Below are positions 7,177 to 15,251 of a stretch of 64,000 nt of DNA, in pieces. The DNA is taken from NCBI GenBank assembly GCA_014655195.1, contig BNBH01000025.1, positions 55,879 to 119,878 on the forward strand, read 5' to 3'. The notes beneath the pieces are model-generated. The model worked only from the letters and a program-made list of their open reading frames with translations. It ran no database searches and had not been told where the DNA came from. Position 1 is the stretch's first letter. Each line of letters starts with the position of its first letter. Source of the stretch: Streptomyces cellulosae (GTDB lineage Bacteria; Actinomycetota; Actinomycetes; Streptomycetales; Streptomycetaceae). A program made the position numbers and the translations under genes.

Positions 7177-8406
7177 ATGTGCCCTGCCGCCGCGCCGACC
7201 CGCCCCGCACCCCCGGCCGAACCCGTCGCGCACGGACGGGCGCACTGGCTGCGCGTGGCCCGCGAGGCGGCGGACGACCTGGCCACGGACACCGTGGTCA
7301 GGGAACAGGCCGGCAAGGCCCCCGTCGACGAGGTGTCACGGCTGCGCGAGGCGGGGCTGCTGACCCTGCTCACACCGGCCGGGCCGGGCGGCGCGGGCGT
7401 GGACTGGGACACGGCGTACGCGGTGGTGCGGGAGATCTCCACGGCCGACGGCGCGATAGGGCAGCTCCTCGGCTCCCACTACTTCCTGTCGTGGAGCGCC
7501 CGGTTCTTCGGCGACCCGGAGACGGCCCTGCGGACGGCGCAGCGCTCGGCGGCCGAACAGTGGTGCTGGGGCGGCGGTTTCGCCCCGCAGGACCCGCCGC
7601 TGACGCTGTCCCGGTCGTCCCGGGGTCTGGTGCTCGGCGGTCGTCAGAGCTATCCGACCGGGGTGCTGGTGGCCGACCGGCTCGCCGTGCGGGCGGTGCG
7701 CGAGGACACCGGCGAACCGCTGGCCGTCGTGGTGGACCCGGCCCGCAGGGGCGTGGTGGTCGACGCGGCGGGCGACACCTTCGGGCTGCGGCTCGCGGGC
7801 GGCGGCAGCGTGGAGTTCGACGACGTGGCGGTGGGCGCGGACGACGTGCTGGGCTCGCTGTCCGCGGACGAGGACCACCTGGTCCCGCGGGCCGCCCTGG
7901 CCGCGCCCGTGGGCCGGCTGTTCTCCGTGCAGCTGCTGCTCGGCATGGCCGAGGGGGTGCTGGCCGAGGTGCGCGAGTACAGCAGGGCCGGGCACCGCCC
8001 GTGGCAGCCCGTCCCGTCCGCCGGCGCGCCCGACGACCCGCAGACGCTCACCGCGTACGGCGAGCTGACCGTGCTCGCCCGCTCCGCGTCCGCGCTGTGC
8101 GACCAGGCCCTGGACGCCGTGCGGCGGGGCCTGGAGCGCGGCGACGACCTGACGTACGACGAATACGCGGACGTCTCCGCGCTGGTGTCCATGGCGGAGA
8201 CCGCGGCCTCCCGGGCGGCGCAGGAGTCCGCGACCCGCGCGCTCGACATCGTCGGCCCGCGCTCGGCGTCCGCGCGGCTCGGCTTCGACCGCTTCTGGCG
8301 CAACGCCCGGACGCATACCCTGTACGAGCCCGTCGCACACCGGCTGCGTGACGTCGGGGACTACTTCCTCAACGGCGCCCACCCCCCGTTCGTCCTGCCC
8401 GCCTGA
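7177..8406 (+). CDS. Acyl-CoA dehydrogenase-fold flavin monooxygenase (DszC/SfnB-like)
   Basis: 409 residues, acyl-CoA dehydrogenase fold with N-terminal helical, middle beta and C-terminal helical domains. The usual acyl-CoA dehydrogenase catalytic Glu is not evident, while an NARTHTLYEPV segment near residue 380 resembles the C-terminal His region of DszC/SfnB sulfur-acquisition enzymes. Those use reduced flavin from a separate reductase to oxygenate sulfones, sulfides or sulfonates. SD GGAGAG precedes the ATG. The downstream TauE/SafE exporter and Rrf2 gene, and the leader peptide upstream, support a role in organosulfur use. A flavin reductase is not present in the window. Other desulfurisation substrates are possible. 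Confidence 0.8.
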   Translation: MCPAAAPTRPAPPAEPVAHGRAHWLRVAREAADDLATDTVVREQAGKAPVDEVSRLREAGLLTLLTPAGPGGAGVDWDTAYAVVREISTADGAIGQLLGSHYFLSWSARFFGDPETALRTAQRSAAEQWCWGGGFAPQDPPLTLSRSSRGLVLGGRQSYPTGVLVADRLAVRAVREDTGEPLAVVVDPARRGVVVDAAGDTFGLRLAGGGSVEFDDVAVGADDVLGSLSADEDHLVPRAALAAPVGRLFSVQLLLGMAEGVLAEVREYSRAGHRPWQPVPSAGAPDDPQTLTAYGELTVLARSASALCDQALDAVRRGLERGDDLTYDEYADVSALVSMAETAASRAAQESATRALDIVGPRSASARLGFDRFWRNARTHTLYEPVAHRLRDVGDYFLNGAHPPFVLPA

Positions 8407-8436
8407 ATTCCCGGGGCCCTTTCCCAGGTAGGTGCC

Positions 8437-9219
8437 GTGACCTGGTCCACCGGACTCGCCGGACTGGCCGCGGGCCTGGTCATCTCGGTGGTGACCACGC
8501 CCGCGGGCGTCTCCGGGGCGGTGTTCCTGCTGCCGGTGCAGCTCAGCGTCCTCGGGGTGCCGAGCCCGGCGGTCACCCCGACGAACCTGCTGTTCAACGT
8601 GGTGGCCGGGCCGGGCGCGCTGCTGCGGCACCACCGCGCCGGCCTGCTGTACACCCCGCTGACCCGCCGACTGGTGAGCGGCACCCTGCCCGGCGTGGTC
8701 GTGGGCGCCGCCGTGCGGGTGTTCGCCGTGCCCGGGGCCACCGTCTTCCGGCTTCTGATCGCCGTGCTCCTTGTGCCGCTCGGGCTGTGGCTGATCCGGC
8801 GCACGCTGAAGCCGGCTCCGCCCGCCGGGGACGCGGAGCCGTCGCCGCGCGCGGTGACCGGGCTCGCCCTCGCGGTCGGGGTCGTCGGCGGGGTGTACGG
8901 CATCGGCGGCGGCTCGCTGCTCGGGCCGCTGCTGGTCGGGCGGGGCATGTCCGTCGCGCGGGTGGCGCCGGCGGCCCTGGCCTCGACGTTCGTGACGTCC
9001 GTGGCGGGCGCGGGGGCCTTCGCGCTGCTGTCCCTGGCGGGCACCGGCGACGTGGCCCCTGACTGGTACCTGGGGCTCGCCTGCGGGCTGGGCGGGCTGA
9101 TCGGCGGGTATCTCGGGGCGCGGCTCCAGCCGCTGCTGCCCGAGACGGGGCTGCGTCTGCTGCTCGGCTCCCTCGCCGCCGCGGTGGGCGTCCTCTACGC
9201 CGTGCAGGCGCTGGGCTGA
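8437..9219 (+). CDS. TauE/SafE-family sulfite/sulfoacetate exporter
   Basis: 260 residues with about eight membrane segments. TauE/SafE features include GLAAGLVISVVTTPAGVSGA near the N-terminus, TNLLFNVVAGPGAL (about residues 49-62) and the repeat signature GVVGGVYGIGGGSLLGPLL (about 149-167). Members export sulfite or related anions and protect against the toxic by-product of sulfonate degradation. GTG start at 8437 behind AGGTAGGT, 30 nt after the flavin enzyme and probably in the same operon. Confidence 0.88.
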   Translation: MTWSTGLAGLAAGLVISVVTTPAGVSGAVFLLPVQLSVLGVPSPAVTPTNLLFNVVAGPGALLRHHRAGLLYTPLTRRLVSGTLPGVVVGAAVRVFAVPGATVFRLLIAVLLVPLGLWLIRRTLKPAPPAGDAEPSPRAVTGLALAVGVVGGVYGIGGGSLLGPLLVGRGMSVARVAPAALASTFVTSVAGAGAFALLSLAGTGDVAPDWYLGLACGLGGLIGGYLGARLQPLLPETGLRLLLGSLAAAVGVLYAVQALG

Positions 9220-9283
9220 CCGCCGGTTCCGCGTCCCCGACCGCGGGTGGAGGGCGGCAGGGGCCGTACGGGATAATGACCGC

Positions 9284-9742
9284 ATGCGGATCTCAGCCAG
9301 GGCGGACTACGCGGTACGCGCCGCGCTGCAACTCGCGTCGTCCGGGGACGACGGGCCGCTCAAGGCCGAGGCGATCGCCGACGCGCAGGACATCCCGCAC
9401 AAGTTCCTGGAGAGCATCCTCAACGACATGCGGCGGGGCGGGCTCGTGGTGAGCCAGCGCGGCGGGAACGGCGGGTACCGGCTGGCGAAGCCCGCCGACG
9501 CGATCAGCATCGCCGACGTCATCCGGGTCGTGGAGGGTCCGCTGGTCTCGGTGCGCGGCGTCCGCCCGCCCGAGCTGTCGTACTCCGGTCCCGCCGAGTC
9601 GCTGCTGCCGCTGTGGATCGCGCTGCGGTCGAACGTGCGCCAGATCCTGGAGGGCGTGTCCCTCGCCGATGTGGCGTCGTCCCAACTTCCCGCCGGGGTG
9701 GCCGCGTTGGCGGACACTCCGAAGGCCTGGGTGAATCCCTGA
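9284..9742 (+). CDS. Rrf2-family transcriptional regulator (CymR-like, no Fe-S cysteines)
   Basis: 152 residues. The N-terminal winged helix MRISARADYAVRAALQLA is followed by IPHKFLESILNDMRRGGLV and SQRGGNGGYRLAKP, all classic Rrf2 motifs. There is no cysteine anywhere in the protein, so it cannot carry the cluster of IscR or NsrR and is more like CymR, which senses cysteine metabolism through partners or O-acetylserine. The ATG is preceded by GGAGGGCGGCAGG somewhat upstream. It sits between the exporter and the Ssu transporter and is the most likely protein to bind the CCTA-N9-TAGG palindromes; that link is inference. Confidence 0.9.
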   Translation: MRISARADYAVRAALQLASSGDDGPLKAEAIADAQDIPHKFLESILNDMRRGGLVVSQRGGNGGYRLAKPADAISIADVIRVVEGPLVSVRGVRPPELSYSGPAESLLPLWIALRSNVRQILEGVSLADVASSQLPAGVAALADTPKAWVNP

Positions 9743-9837
9743 TTCCACCCGCCGACCAGGCGTTTCTCACCATGTGAGCGATCGGCGTCCATCATATGAG
9801 CTGCCCCTTGGGGTAGGGGCTGCTTTCTGCCACGATC

Positions 9838-9854
9838 CCTAGCAGCCAGGTAGG
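9838..9854. promoter_or_regulatory. CCTA-N9-TAGG palindrome, copy 3 (upstream of ssu leader)
   Basis: CCTA at 9838-9841 and TAGG at 9851-9854 with a 9-bp spacer, 28 bp upstream of the leader peptide ATG. An additional CTAGGG half-site follows at 9859-9864. Spacing and half-sites match the copies at 4534 and 6324. Confidence 0.6.
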
Positions 9855-9881
9855 AAAACTAGGGTTCCACAGGGGGTGGCC

Positions 9882-9983
9882 ATGACCGCGCGTCCGTACG
9901 ACGTCGCCGCACGCCTCCTGCTGACCTCGCGCCGCCACATCGACTTCGGCCGCACCTCCAGCGCCATCTGTCGGCCGGTCTGA
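9882..9983 (+). CDS. Cysteine-containing leader peptide upstream of sulfonate ABC transporter
   Basis: 33 codons plus stop. The C-terminal core LTSRRHIDFGRTSSAIC is an almost canonical actinobacterial sulfur leader peptide, with one Cys codon four residues from the end. A good SD (AGGGGGTGG) precedes the ATG. The transporter genes start 178 nt downstream, leaving room for an alternative-structure attenuator, although I could not confirm a terminator by eye. Confidence 0.85.
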   Translation: MTARPYDVAARLLLTSRRHIDFGRTSSAICRPV

Positions 9984-10161
9984 GGCCCCGCCGGACCCGC
10001 GTCCGGCCGCGCCCCTCCCGCCCGCCCGCACCGCACACCGTTCCACGGCCGCCGACCGTCCCCGCGAGGCAGGCCCGACGGCCGCGCGGGCGCACGCCCC
10101 TGAGCACACGCCCGTACGCCGGCAACGTCCCGAACCACCCTTTTCCCGAGAGGACACCTCC

Positions 10162-11268
10162 GTGCCTGCCGCACGACCGCTCACCATCCTGCGCACCGCC
10201 GCCGCCCTGGCGGCCCTTCCGCTCCTGCTCACCGCCTGCGGCTACGGTTCCGACGCCGAGGACGACGCCCCGCAGGCGGAGGTCGCGGCGGACGCGAAGA
10301 AGCTCTCCGCCTCCGAGGTGAAGATCGGCTACTTCCCGAACCTCACCCACGCCACCGCCCTGGTCGGCGTGCAGGAGGGCCTGCTCCAGAAGGAGCTGGG
10401 CGGCACCAAGATCAAGCCGTCGACGTTCAACGCCGGCCCGTCCGAGATCGAGGCGCTGAACGCCGGGTCCATCGACATCGGCTGGATCGGTCCCTCCCCG
10501 TCCATCAACGGCTACACCAAGTCGGCCGGTAAGAACCTGCGCATCATCAGCGGTTCGGCCTCCGGCGGCGTGAAGCTGGTGGTCAACCCGGACAAGATCA
10601 AGACCCTGGACGACCTCAAGGGCAAGAAGATCGCCACGCCGCAGCTCGGCAACACCCAGGACGTGGCCTTCCTGCACTGGATCGCCGAGAAGGGCTGGAA
10701 GGTCGACGCCCAGAGCGGCAAGGGCGACGTGTCCGTGGTCCGCACCGAGAACAAGATCACCCCGGACGCCTACAAGTCCGGCTCGATCGACGGCGCCTGG
10801 GTGCCCGAGCCCACCGCGTCCAAGCTGGTCTCGGACGGCGCGAAGGTGCTGCTCGACGAGTCCGAGATCTGGCCGGACAAGAAGTTCGTGATCACCAACA
10901 TCATCGTGTCGCAGAAGTTCCTCGAGGAGCACCCGGACGTCGTCGAGGCCGTCCTGCGCGGCTCGGTGAAGACCAACGCGTGGATCAACGCCCACCCGGA
11001 CGAGGCCAAGGCGTCCGCGAACAAGGCGCTGGAGAAGCTGTCCGGCAAGGCCCTGCCGGAGGAGGTCCTCAACCCGGCGTGGGAGTCCATCACCTTCCTC
11101 GACGACCCGCTGGCCTCCACCCTCGACGCCCAGGCCTCGCACGCGGTGTCGGCCGGCCTGCTGGAGAAGCCCAGCCTCAAGGGCATCTACGACCTGAAGC
11201 CGCTCAACAAGGTCCTCAAGGCCGAGGGCAAGCCCGAGGTCGACGACGCCGGTCTCGGCGTCGGCTGA
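10162..11268 (+). CDS. ssuA: Sulfonate/nitrate-type ABC transporter substrate-binding lipoprotein
   Basis: 368 residues. Signal peptide with lipobox LLTAC (about residues 22-26), so a lipoprotein. The mature part has the SsuA/TauA/NMT1 layout: KIGYFPNLTHATALVG, then NAGPSEIEALNAGSIDIGWI (two-lobed anion-binding fold), and LVVNPDKIKTLDDLKGKKIA. GTG start after GAGAGGAC. It is followed by ATPase and permease genes and preceded by a Cys leader peptide, which favours an alkanesulfonate or taurine over nitrate. The precise substrate is not determined. Confidence 0.87.
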   Translation: MPAARPLTILRTAAALAALPLLLTACGYGSDAEDDAPQAEVAADAKKLSASEVKIGYFPNLTHATALVGVQEGLLQKELGGTKIKPSTFNAGPSEIEALNAGSIDIGWIGPSPSINGYTKSAGKNLRIISGSASGGVKLVVNPDKIKTLDDLKGKKIATPQLGNTQDVAFLHWIAEKGWKVDAQSGKGDVSVVRTENKITPDAYKSGSIDGAWVPEPTASKLVSDGAKVLLDESEIWPDKKFVITNIIVSQKFLEEHPDVVEAVLRGSVKTNAWINAHPDEAKASANKALEKLSGKALPEEVLNPAWESITFLDDPLASTLDAQASHAVSAGLLEKPSLKGIYDLKPLNKVLKAEGKPEVDDAGLGVG

Positions 11269-11310
11269 CCACGCCCGCACCCCGACGCACACCACCAGGA
11301 GGTGACGACC

Positions 11311-12108
11311 ATGGCCACGACGATGGCCGGGACGGCCGAGGACACCACGACGGCGGCGTACGCCGCGCGGGTCGAGCACGTCTCGAAGTCCTTTCCCGCT
11401 CCGGGCGCCCCGGGCGGACGGCAGCTCGTGCTGGACGACATCACCCTCGATGTCGCACCCGGCGAGTTCGTCACCCTCCTGGGCGCCTCGGGGTGCGGAA
11501 AGTCCACCCTGCTCAACCTGGTCGCCGGGCTCGACCGGCCGTCCGTCGGCACCATCGGCACCGACGGCCGGCCCGCCCTGATGTTCCAGGAGCACGCCCT
11601 GTTCCCGTGGCTGACCGCGGGCAAGAACATCGAACTCGCCCTGAAGCTGCGCGGGGTGGGCAAGCCGGAACGCCGCCAGGAGGCGGAGCGGCTGCTGGAG
11701 CTGGTGCGGCTGAAGGACGCGCACGGCAAGCGGGTGCACGAACTGTCCGGCGGCATGCGTCAGCGTGTGGCGCTCGCCCGTGCGCTCGCCCAGGACAGCC
11801 GGCTGCTGCTGATGGACGAGCCGTTCGCCGCGCTCGACGCCATCACCCGGGACGTGCTGCACGACGAACTGACCCGGATCTGGCGGGAGACGGGCCTGTC
11901 GGTGCTGTTCGTGACGCACAACGTGCGCGAGGCGGTGCGGCTCGCCCTGCGCGTCGTCCTGCTGTCGTCCCGGCCGGGCCGTATCGCCCGGCAGTGGACG
12001 GTGGACCTGCCGCAGCCGCGCCGTCTGGAGGACGCCGCCGTGGCGGAGCTGTCCGCCGAGATCACCGAAGAACTGCGTGGGGAGATCCGCCGACATGGCC
12101 AGCACTGA
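11311..12108 (+). CDS. ssuB: Sulfonate ABC transporter ATP-binding protein
   Basis: 265 residues. Walker A GASGCGKST (about residues 61-69), Q-loop MFQEHALFPW, signature LSGGMRQRVALARAL, Walker B LLLMDEPFAALD and switch His in FVTHNVREA are all intact. The SsuB/TauB subfamily is indicated by the sequence style and the adjacent SBP. The ATG at 11311 is placed ideally after AGGAGG; a GTG at 11302 lies inside that SD. The last 14 nt overlap the permease gene. It powers import across the membrane with the permease. Confidence 0.9.
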   Translation: MATTMAGTAEDTTTAAYAARVEHVSKSFPAPGAPGGRQLVLDDITLDVAPGEFVTLLGASGCGKSTLLNLVAGLDRPSVGTIGTDGRPALMFQEHALFPWLTAGKNIELALKLRGVGKPERRQEAERLLELVRLKDAHGKRVHELSGGMRQRVALARALAQDSRLLLMDEPFAALDAITRDVLHDELTRIWRETGLSVLFVTHNVREAVRLALRVVLLSSRPGRIARQWTVDLPQPRRLEDAAVAELSAEITEELRGEIRRHGQH

Positions 12109-13009
12109 GAAAGCCGCCGGCGTCACCGGGAAGACCGCCGCACCCCAGGACCCGGACGACCTCGCCGGGCTGGAGGCAGGCCTCGACGCGCTGGACGCGA
12201 CGCAGACGGTCCGCACCCCGCTAGGTCAGACGCTGCTGCGCAAGGTGCTGCCGCCGGTCACCGCCGTCGCCCTGGTGCTGGTGGTGTGGCAGATCCTGGT
12301 CTGGGCGGAGGTCGCGCCCCCGTACAAGCTCGCCTCCCCGTCCGACGTGTGGGGCGAAGTGCGCGCCGCGTGGCTCCAGGGCACGCTGCTCGAGTACATC
12401 TGGACGTCCGTCTCACGCGGCCTGCTCGGCTTCCTGTTCGCCCTTGCCATCGGCACCCCGCTCGGGCTGCTGGTGGCGCGGGTGTCCTTCGTCCGGGCGG
12501 CCATCGGCCCGATCCTGTCGGGTCTGCAGTCGCTGCCGTCGGTCGCCTGGGTGCCGCCCGCCGTGATCTGGCTGGGCCTCAACGACTCGATGATGTTCGC
12601 GGTGATCCTGCTCGGCGCGGTGCCGTCCATCGCCAACGGCCTGGTGGCGGGCATCGACCAGATCCCGCCGCTGTTCCTGCGCGCCGGACGCACCCTGGGC
12701 GCGACCGGACTGCGCGGCGCCCGCTACATCGTGATGCCGGCCGCGCTGCCCGGTTACGTGGCCGGTCTCAAGCAGGGCTGGGCGTTCTCCTGGCGCTCGC
12801 TGATGGCCGCCGAGATCATCGCCTCCTCGCCCGATCTCGGCGTCGGACTGGGCCAGTTGCTGGAGAACGGCCGCAACAACAGCAGCATGCCGCAGGTGTT
12901 CCTGGCGATCCTGCTGATCCTGTGCGTCGGCATCGCCATCGACCTGCTGATCTTCAGCCCGCTGGAGCGGCGCGTGCTGCGCGGGCGGGGCCTGCTCGTC
13001 AGCCGCTGA
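12095..13009 (+). CDS. ssuC: Sulfonate ABC transporter permease
   Basis: 304 residues. About 55 hydrophilic N-terminal residues precede roughly six membrane helices. The binding-protein-dependent transport motif is present as AGRTLGATGLRGARYIVMPA (about residues 196-215, the EAA loop contacting the ATPase). ATG at 12095 after GGGGAG, overlapping ssuB by 14 bp. It ends only 24 bp before a convergent gene and is the last gene of the sulfur island. Confidence 0.9.
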   Translation: MASTEKAAGVTGKTAAPQDPDDLAGLEAGLDALDATQTVRTPLGQTLLRKVLPPVTAVALVLVVWQILVWAEVAPPYKLASPSDVWGEVRAAWLQGTLLEYIWTSVSRGLLGFLFALAIGTPLGLLVARVSFVRAAIGPILSGLQSLPSVAWVPPAVIWLGLNDSMMFAVILLGAVPSIANGLVAGIDQIPPLFLRAGRTLGATGLRGARYIVMPAALPGYVAGLKQGWAFSWRSLMAAEIIASSPDLGVGLGQLLENGRNNSSMPQVFLAILLILCVGIAIDLLIFSPLERRVLRGRGLLVSR

Positions 13010-13033
13010 CCCCGCCCGCGCGCACCCCGCCCG

Positions 13034-15202
13034 TCAGGAGCCGTACACCTCGGCCTCGCCGAACTGGGCGGCCGGCCAGCCGGTGTTGCCGGTGACGTGC
13101 AGCCGCAGATGACGCAGGCTGCCGTCGACCGGGACGGTCACCGTGTTGCCGGTCGCCGGGTCGAAGCGGTGCTCCCGGGCGGCGGCCAGCGTGGTCCACG
13201 CGGAGCCGTCGGTGCTGCCCCGCACGGACAGGGTCTGGGTGCGGGCCTGCCACGCGGCCTGCGGCGGCAGTTTCAGCACCACCCGGCGTACGGCGTGGGT
13301 GGCGCCCAGGTCGATCGTCAGGGTCTGCGGGAAGGCGTGGTTGGCGGACTCCCAGTAGGTGTGCGCGTCACCGTCGACCGCCTTGCCGGGGGTGTACACG
13401 TCCTGCGAACCGGTGGCGGTGGCCGGGCGGTTCAGGGCGAGGTTGCGGTCCGGGTCGGGCTGCGGTTCGCCCTGGCCGGGCTCGGGCCAGGTGGAGCAGT
13501 CCGACCAGGTGCTGTCCCAGCCGGAGTTGCCCCCGCCGTCGGTGACGGTGAAGGCACCGGACCCTGCCGGGTAGGGGCAGTTGTAGATGCCGGCCGAGCC
13601 GACCCCGGTCGCGGTGACGTTCCGGAAGGTCGCCGCTCCTTGCGTCTCCGCCTGGACGACGACCGTCCCGACCCGGTTCACGGTGGCGCGGTCGACGGTG
13701 ATGTTCCGGGCGGCGAGGCCGCGTCCGCCGCCGGAGACGAACTCGAAGGCGCTGTACGGGCTGTCGGTGATCGTGGTGTTGCTGATCCGTACCTGGGCGT
13801 CGATGGCGCTGTCGTAGGAGTCGACGCGCAGGGCGCCCATCGGGTGGTTCCAGTTGGGGTTCATCGCGCCCGTGCGGACCAGGGTGTTGCCGTCGACCGT
13901 GATGGTGCCGGACAGCGGGTGGAACGGGTCGAGGAACTTCTGGTTGGAGATCGCGATGCCGCTGCCGAGGGCGTTGGTGTCGGCGATCAGGTTGTTCCGG
14001 ACGGTGATGTCGGTGCCGCCGTAGATCGCGATGCCGTTGGCGAGGTTCGGCTGGGTGATCGTGTTGTTCTCGAAGACGCTGTTCACGTCGGGCGCGTTCA
14101 GCGACCACATGGCGAGGGCGTCGTCGCCCTGGTTGCGCAGGAAGTTGTTGCGGACCTTCACCCCGCGGGCGTTGCCGTTGAGGTTGAGGCCGTCGGCGGT
14201 CATGTCCAGGAAGCGGCTGTTCTCGACGACCAGGTTGTCGTTGTTGCCGGTCAGCCAGAGCCCCACCTTGAGGTGCTGGAGCCACATCCCCGAGACGGTC
14301 GAGTCCGGGCCGAGGGAGCCGTTGACGAAGTTGTCCGGGCTGGAGTCGACGCGTTCGGTGACCTCGCCGATGACGGCGAAGTCCTTGATGTGGACGTTGC
14401 CGGAGGAGGCGGTCTGGTCGATGAAGCGGGAGGTGCGCACGACGGAGTGCCAGTGGCCCGCGCCCTGGAGGGTGACGTTCTGGACGCCGTTCAGGGACGA
14501 GGTCAGCCGGTACTCCCCCGGCGGTATCCACACGGTCCCGCCCTGGGCGGCGGCGACGGCTTCGCGGAACGCCTGGGTGGAGTCGCCCTGTCCGGTGGGA
14601 TCGGCGCCCTTGTCGGTGACGGACACGGAACCGGAGGGGCGGGCGGCGGCCGCGGGCGCCTGCTCGAAGTCGGCCACGTCGACGGTGACCTGGACGTTCG
14701 TGGCCTGGAAGGCGACGGTGTCGCCCGCCCGGACGTCCCGGCCCAGCAGCATGCGCGCGTTGGCGTAGAGGTGGTGGGTGCGGGCGCCCGGGATCCACGG
14801 GGTGTCGACGTAGCTGTACTTGGAGGTGACGGGCAGGGTCCGGTCGAGCCGCTGCCCGTTGACGTACACGTCCAGCGAGCCGGACCGGCCGTCGGGGACG
14901 CTGTACGCCACGGTCACGGCGTTGGCCGCGCGCGGCACGGTGAACTCCACGCGCTGTCCCGCGTTGATCCGCACCGCCTGGCGGCCGGACGCCTCGGAGG
15001 CGAGCGTGCCCTGGGTGTGATCGGGGCCGATGAGGGTGCCGGTGTGGGGCGCGGACTCGGCCTCGACGGAGGTGAACGGGAGGGTGGCGCCGGCCGCGGC
15101 GTGGGCGGGCGCCGGGGCGACGGCGACGAGCAGGCCGGCGGCGAGGGCGACGGCTGTGGCCGCCGCCGGCACGCTTCTTGTGGTTGTGCGGGGGGTGGTC
15201 AT
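13034..15202 (-). CDS. Secreted beta-helix glycosidase (GH87-like) with C-terminal F5/8 discoidin domain
   Basis: 722 residues. Sec signal peptide with AHA cleavage near residue 35, a CBM35-like beta-sandwich (about 40-185), a pectate-lyase-like right-handed beta-helix (about 190-560) and a discoidin/F5-8C module (about 580-722) starting NLALNRPATATGSQDVYTPG. In the helix, NQGDDALAMWS resembles the paired catalytic aspartates of GH87 alpha-1,3-glucanases/mycodextranases. The downstream intracellular GH13 alpha-glucosidase and sugar importer fit with breakdown of an external alpha-glucan. Other beta-helix polysaccharidases remain possible. ATG after GAAGGGA. Confidence 0.72.
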   Translation of the reverse strand: MTTPRTTTRSVPAAATAVALAAGLLVAVAPAPAHAAAGATLPFTSVEAESAPHTGTLIGPDHTQGTLASEASGRQAVRINAGQRVEFTVPRAANAVTVAYSVPDGRSGSLDVYVNGQRLDRTLPVTSKYSYVDTPWIPGARTHHLYANARMLLGRDVRAGDTVAFQATNVQVTVDVADFEQAPAAAARPSGSVSVTDKGADPTGQGDSTQAFREAVAAAQGGTVWIPPGEYRLTSSLNGVQNVTLQGAGHWHSVVRTSRFIDQTASSGNVHIKDFAVIGEVTERVDSSPDNFVNGSLGPDSTVSGMWLQHLKVGLWLTGNNDNLVVENSRFLDMTADGLNLNGNARGVKVRNNFLRNQGDDALAMWSLNAPDVNSVFENNTITQPNLANGIAIYGGTDITVRNNLIADTNALGSGIAISNQKFLDPFHPLSGTITVDGNTLVRTGAMNPNWNHPMGALRVDSYDSAIDAQVRISNTTITDSPYSAFEFVSGGGRGLAARNITVDRATVNRVGTVVVQAETQGAATFRNVTATGVGSAGIYNCPYPAGSGAFTVTDGGGNSGWDSTWSDCSTWPEPGQGEPQPDPDRNLALNRPATATGSQDVYTPGKAVDGDAHTYWESANHAFPQTLTIDLGATHAVRRVVLKLPPQAAWQARTQTLSVRGSTDGSAWTTLAAAREHRFDPATGNTVTVPVDGSLRHLRLHVTGNTGWPAAQFGEAEVYGS

Positions 15203-15251
15203 GGTGCTGGTCCCTTCGTGGTGGGGGTACGGGAACAGACGGAGGCGCGGC

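Noticed and set aside
12077..12094. Earlier GTG start for ssuC
   Set aside because: It lies inside the GGGGAG sequence that serves as SD for the ATG at 12095.
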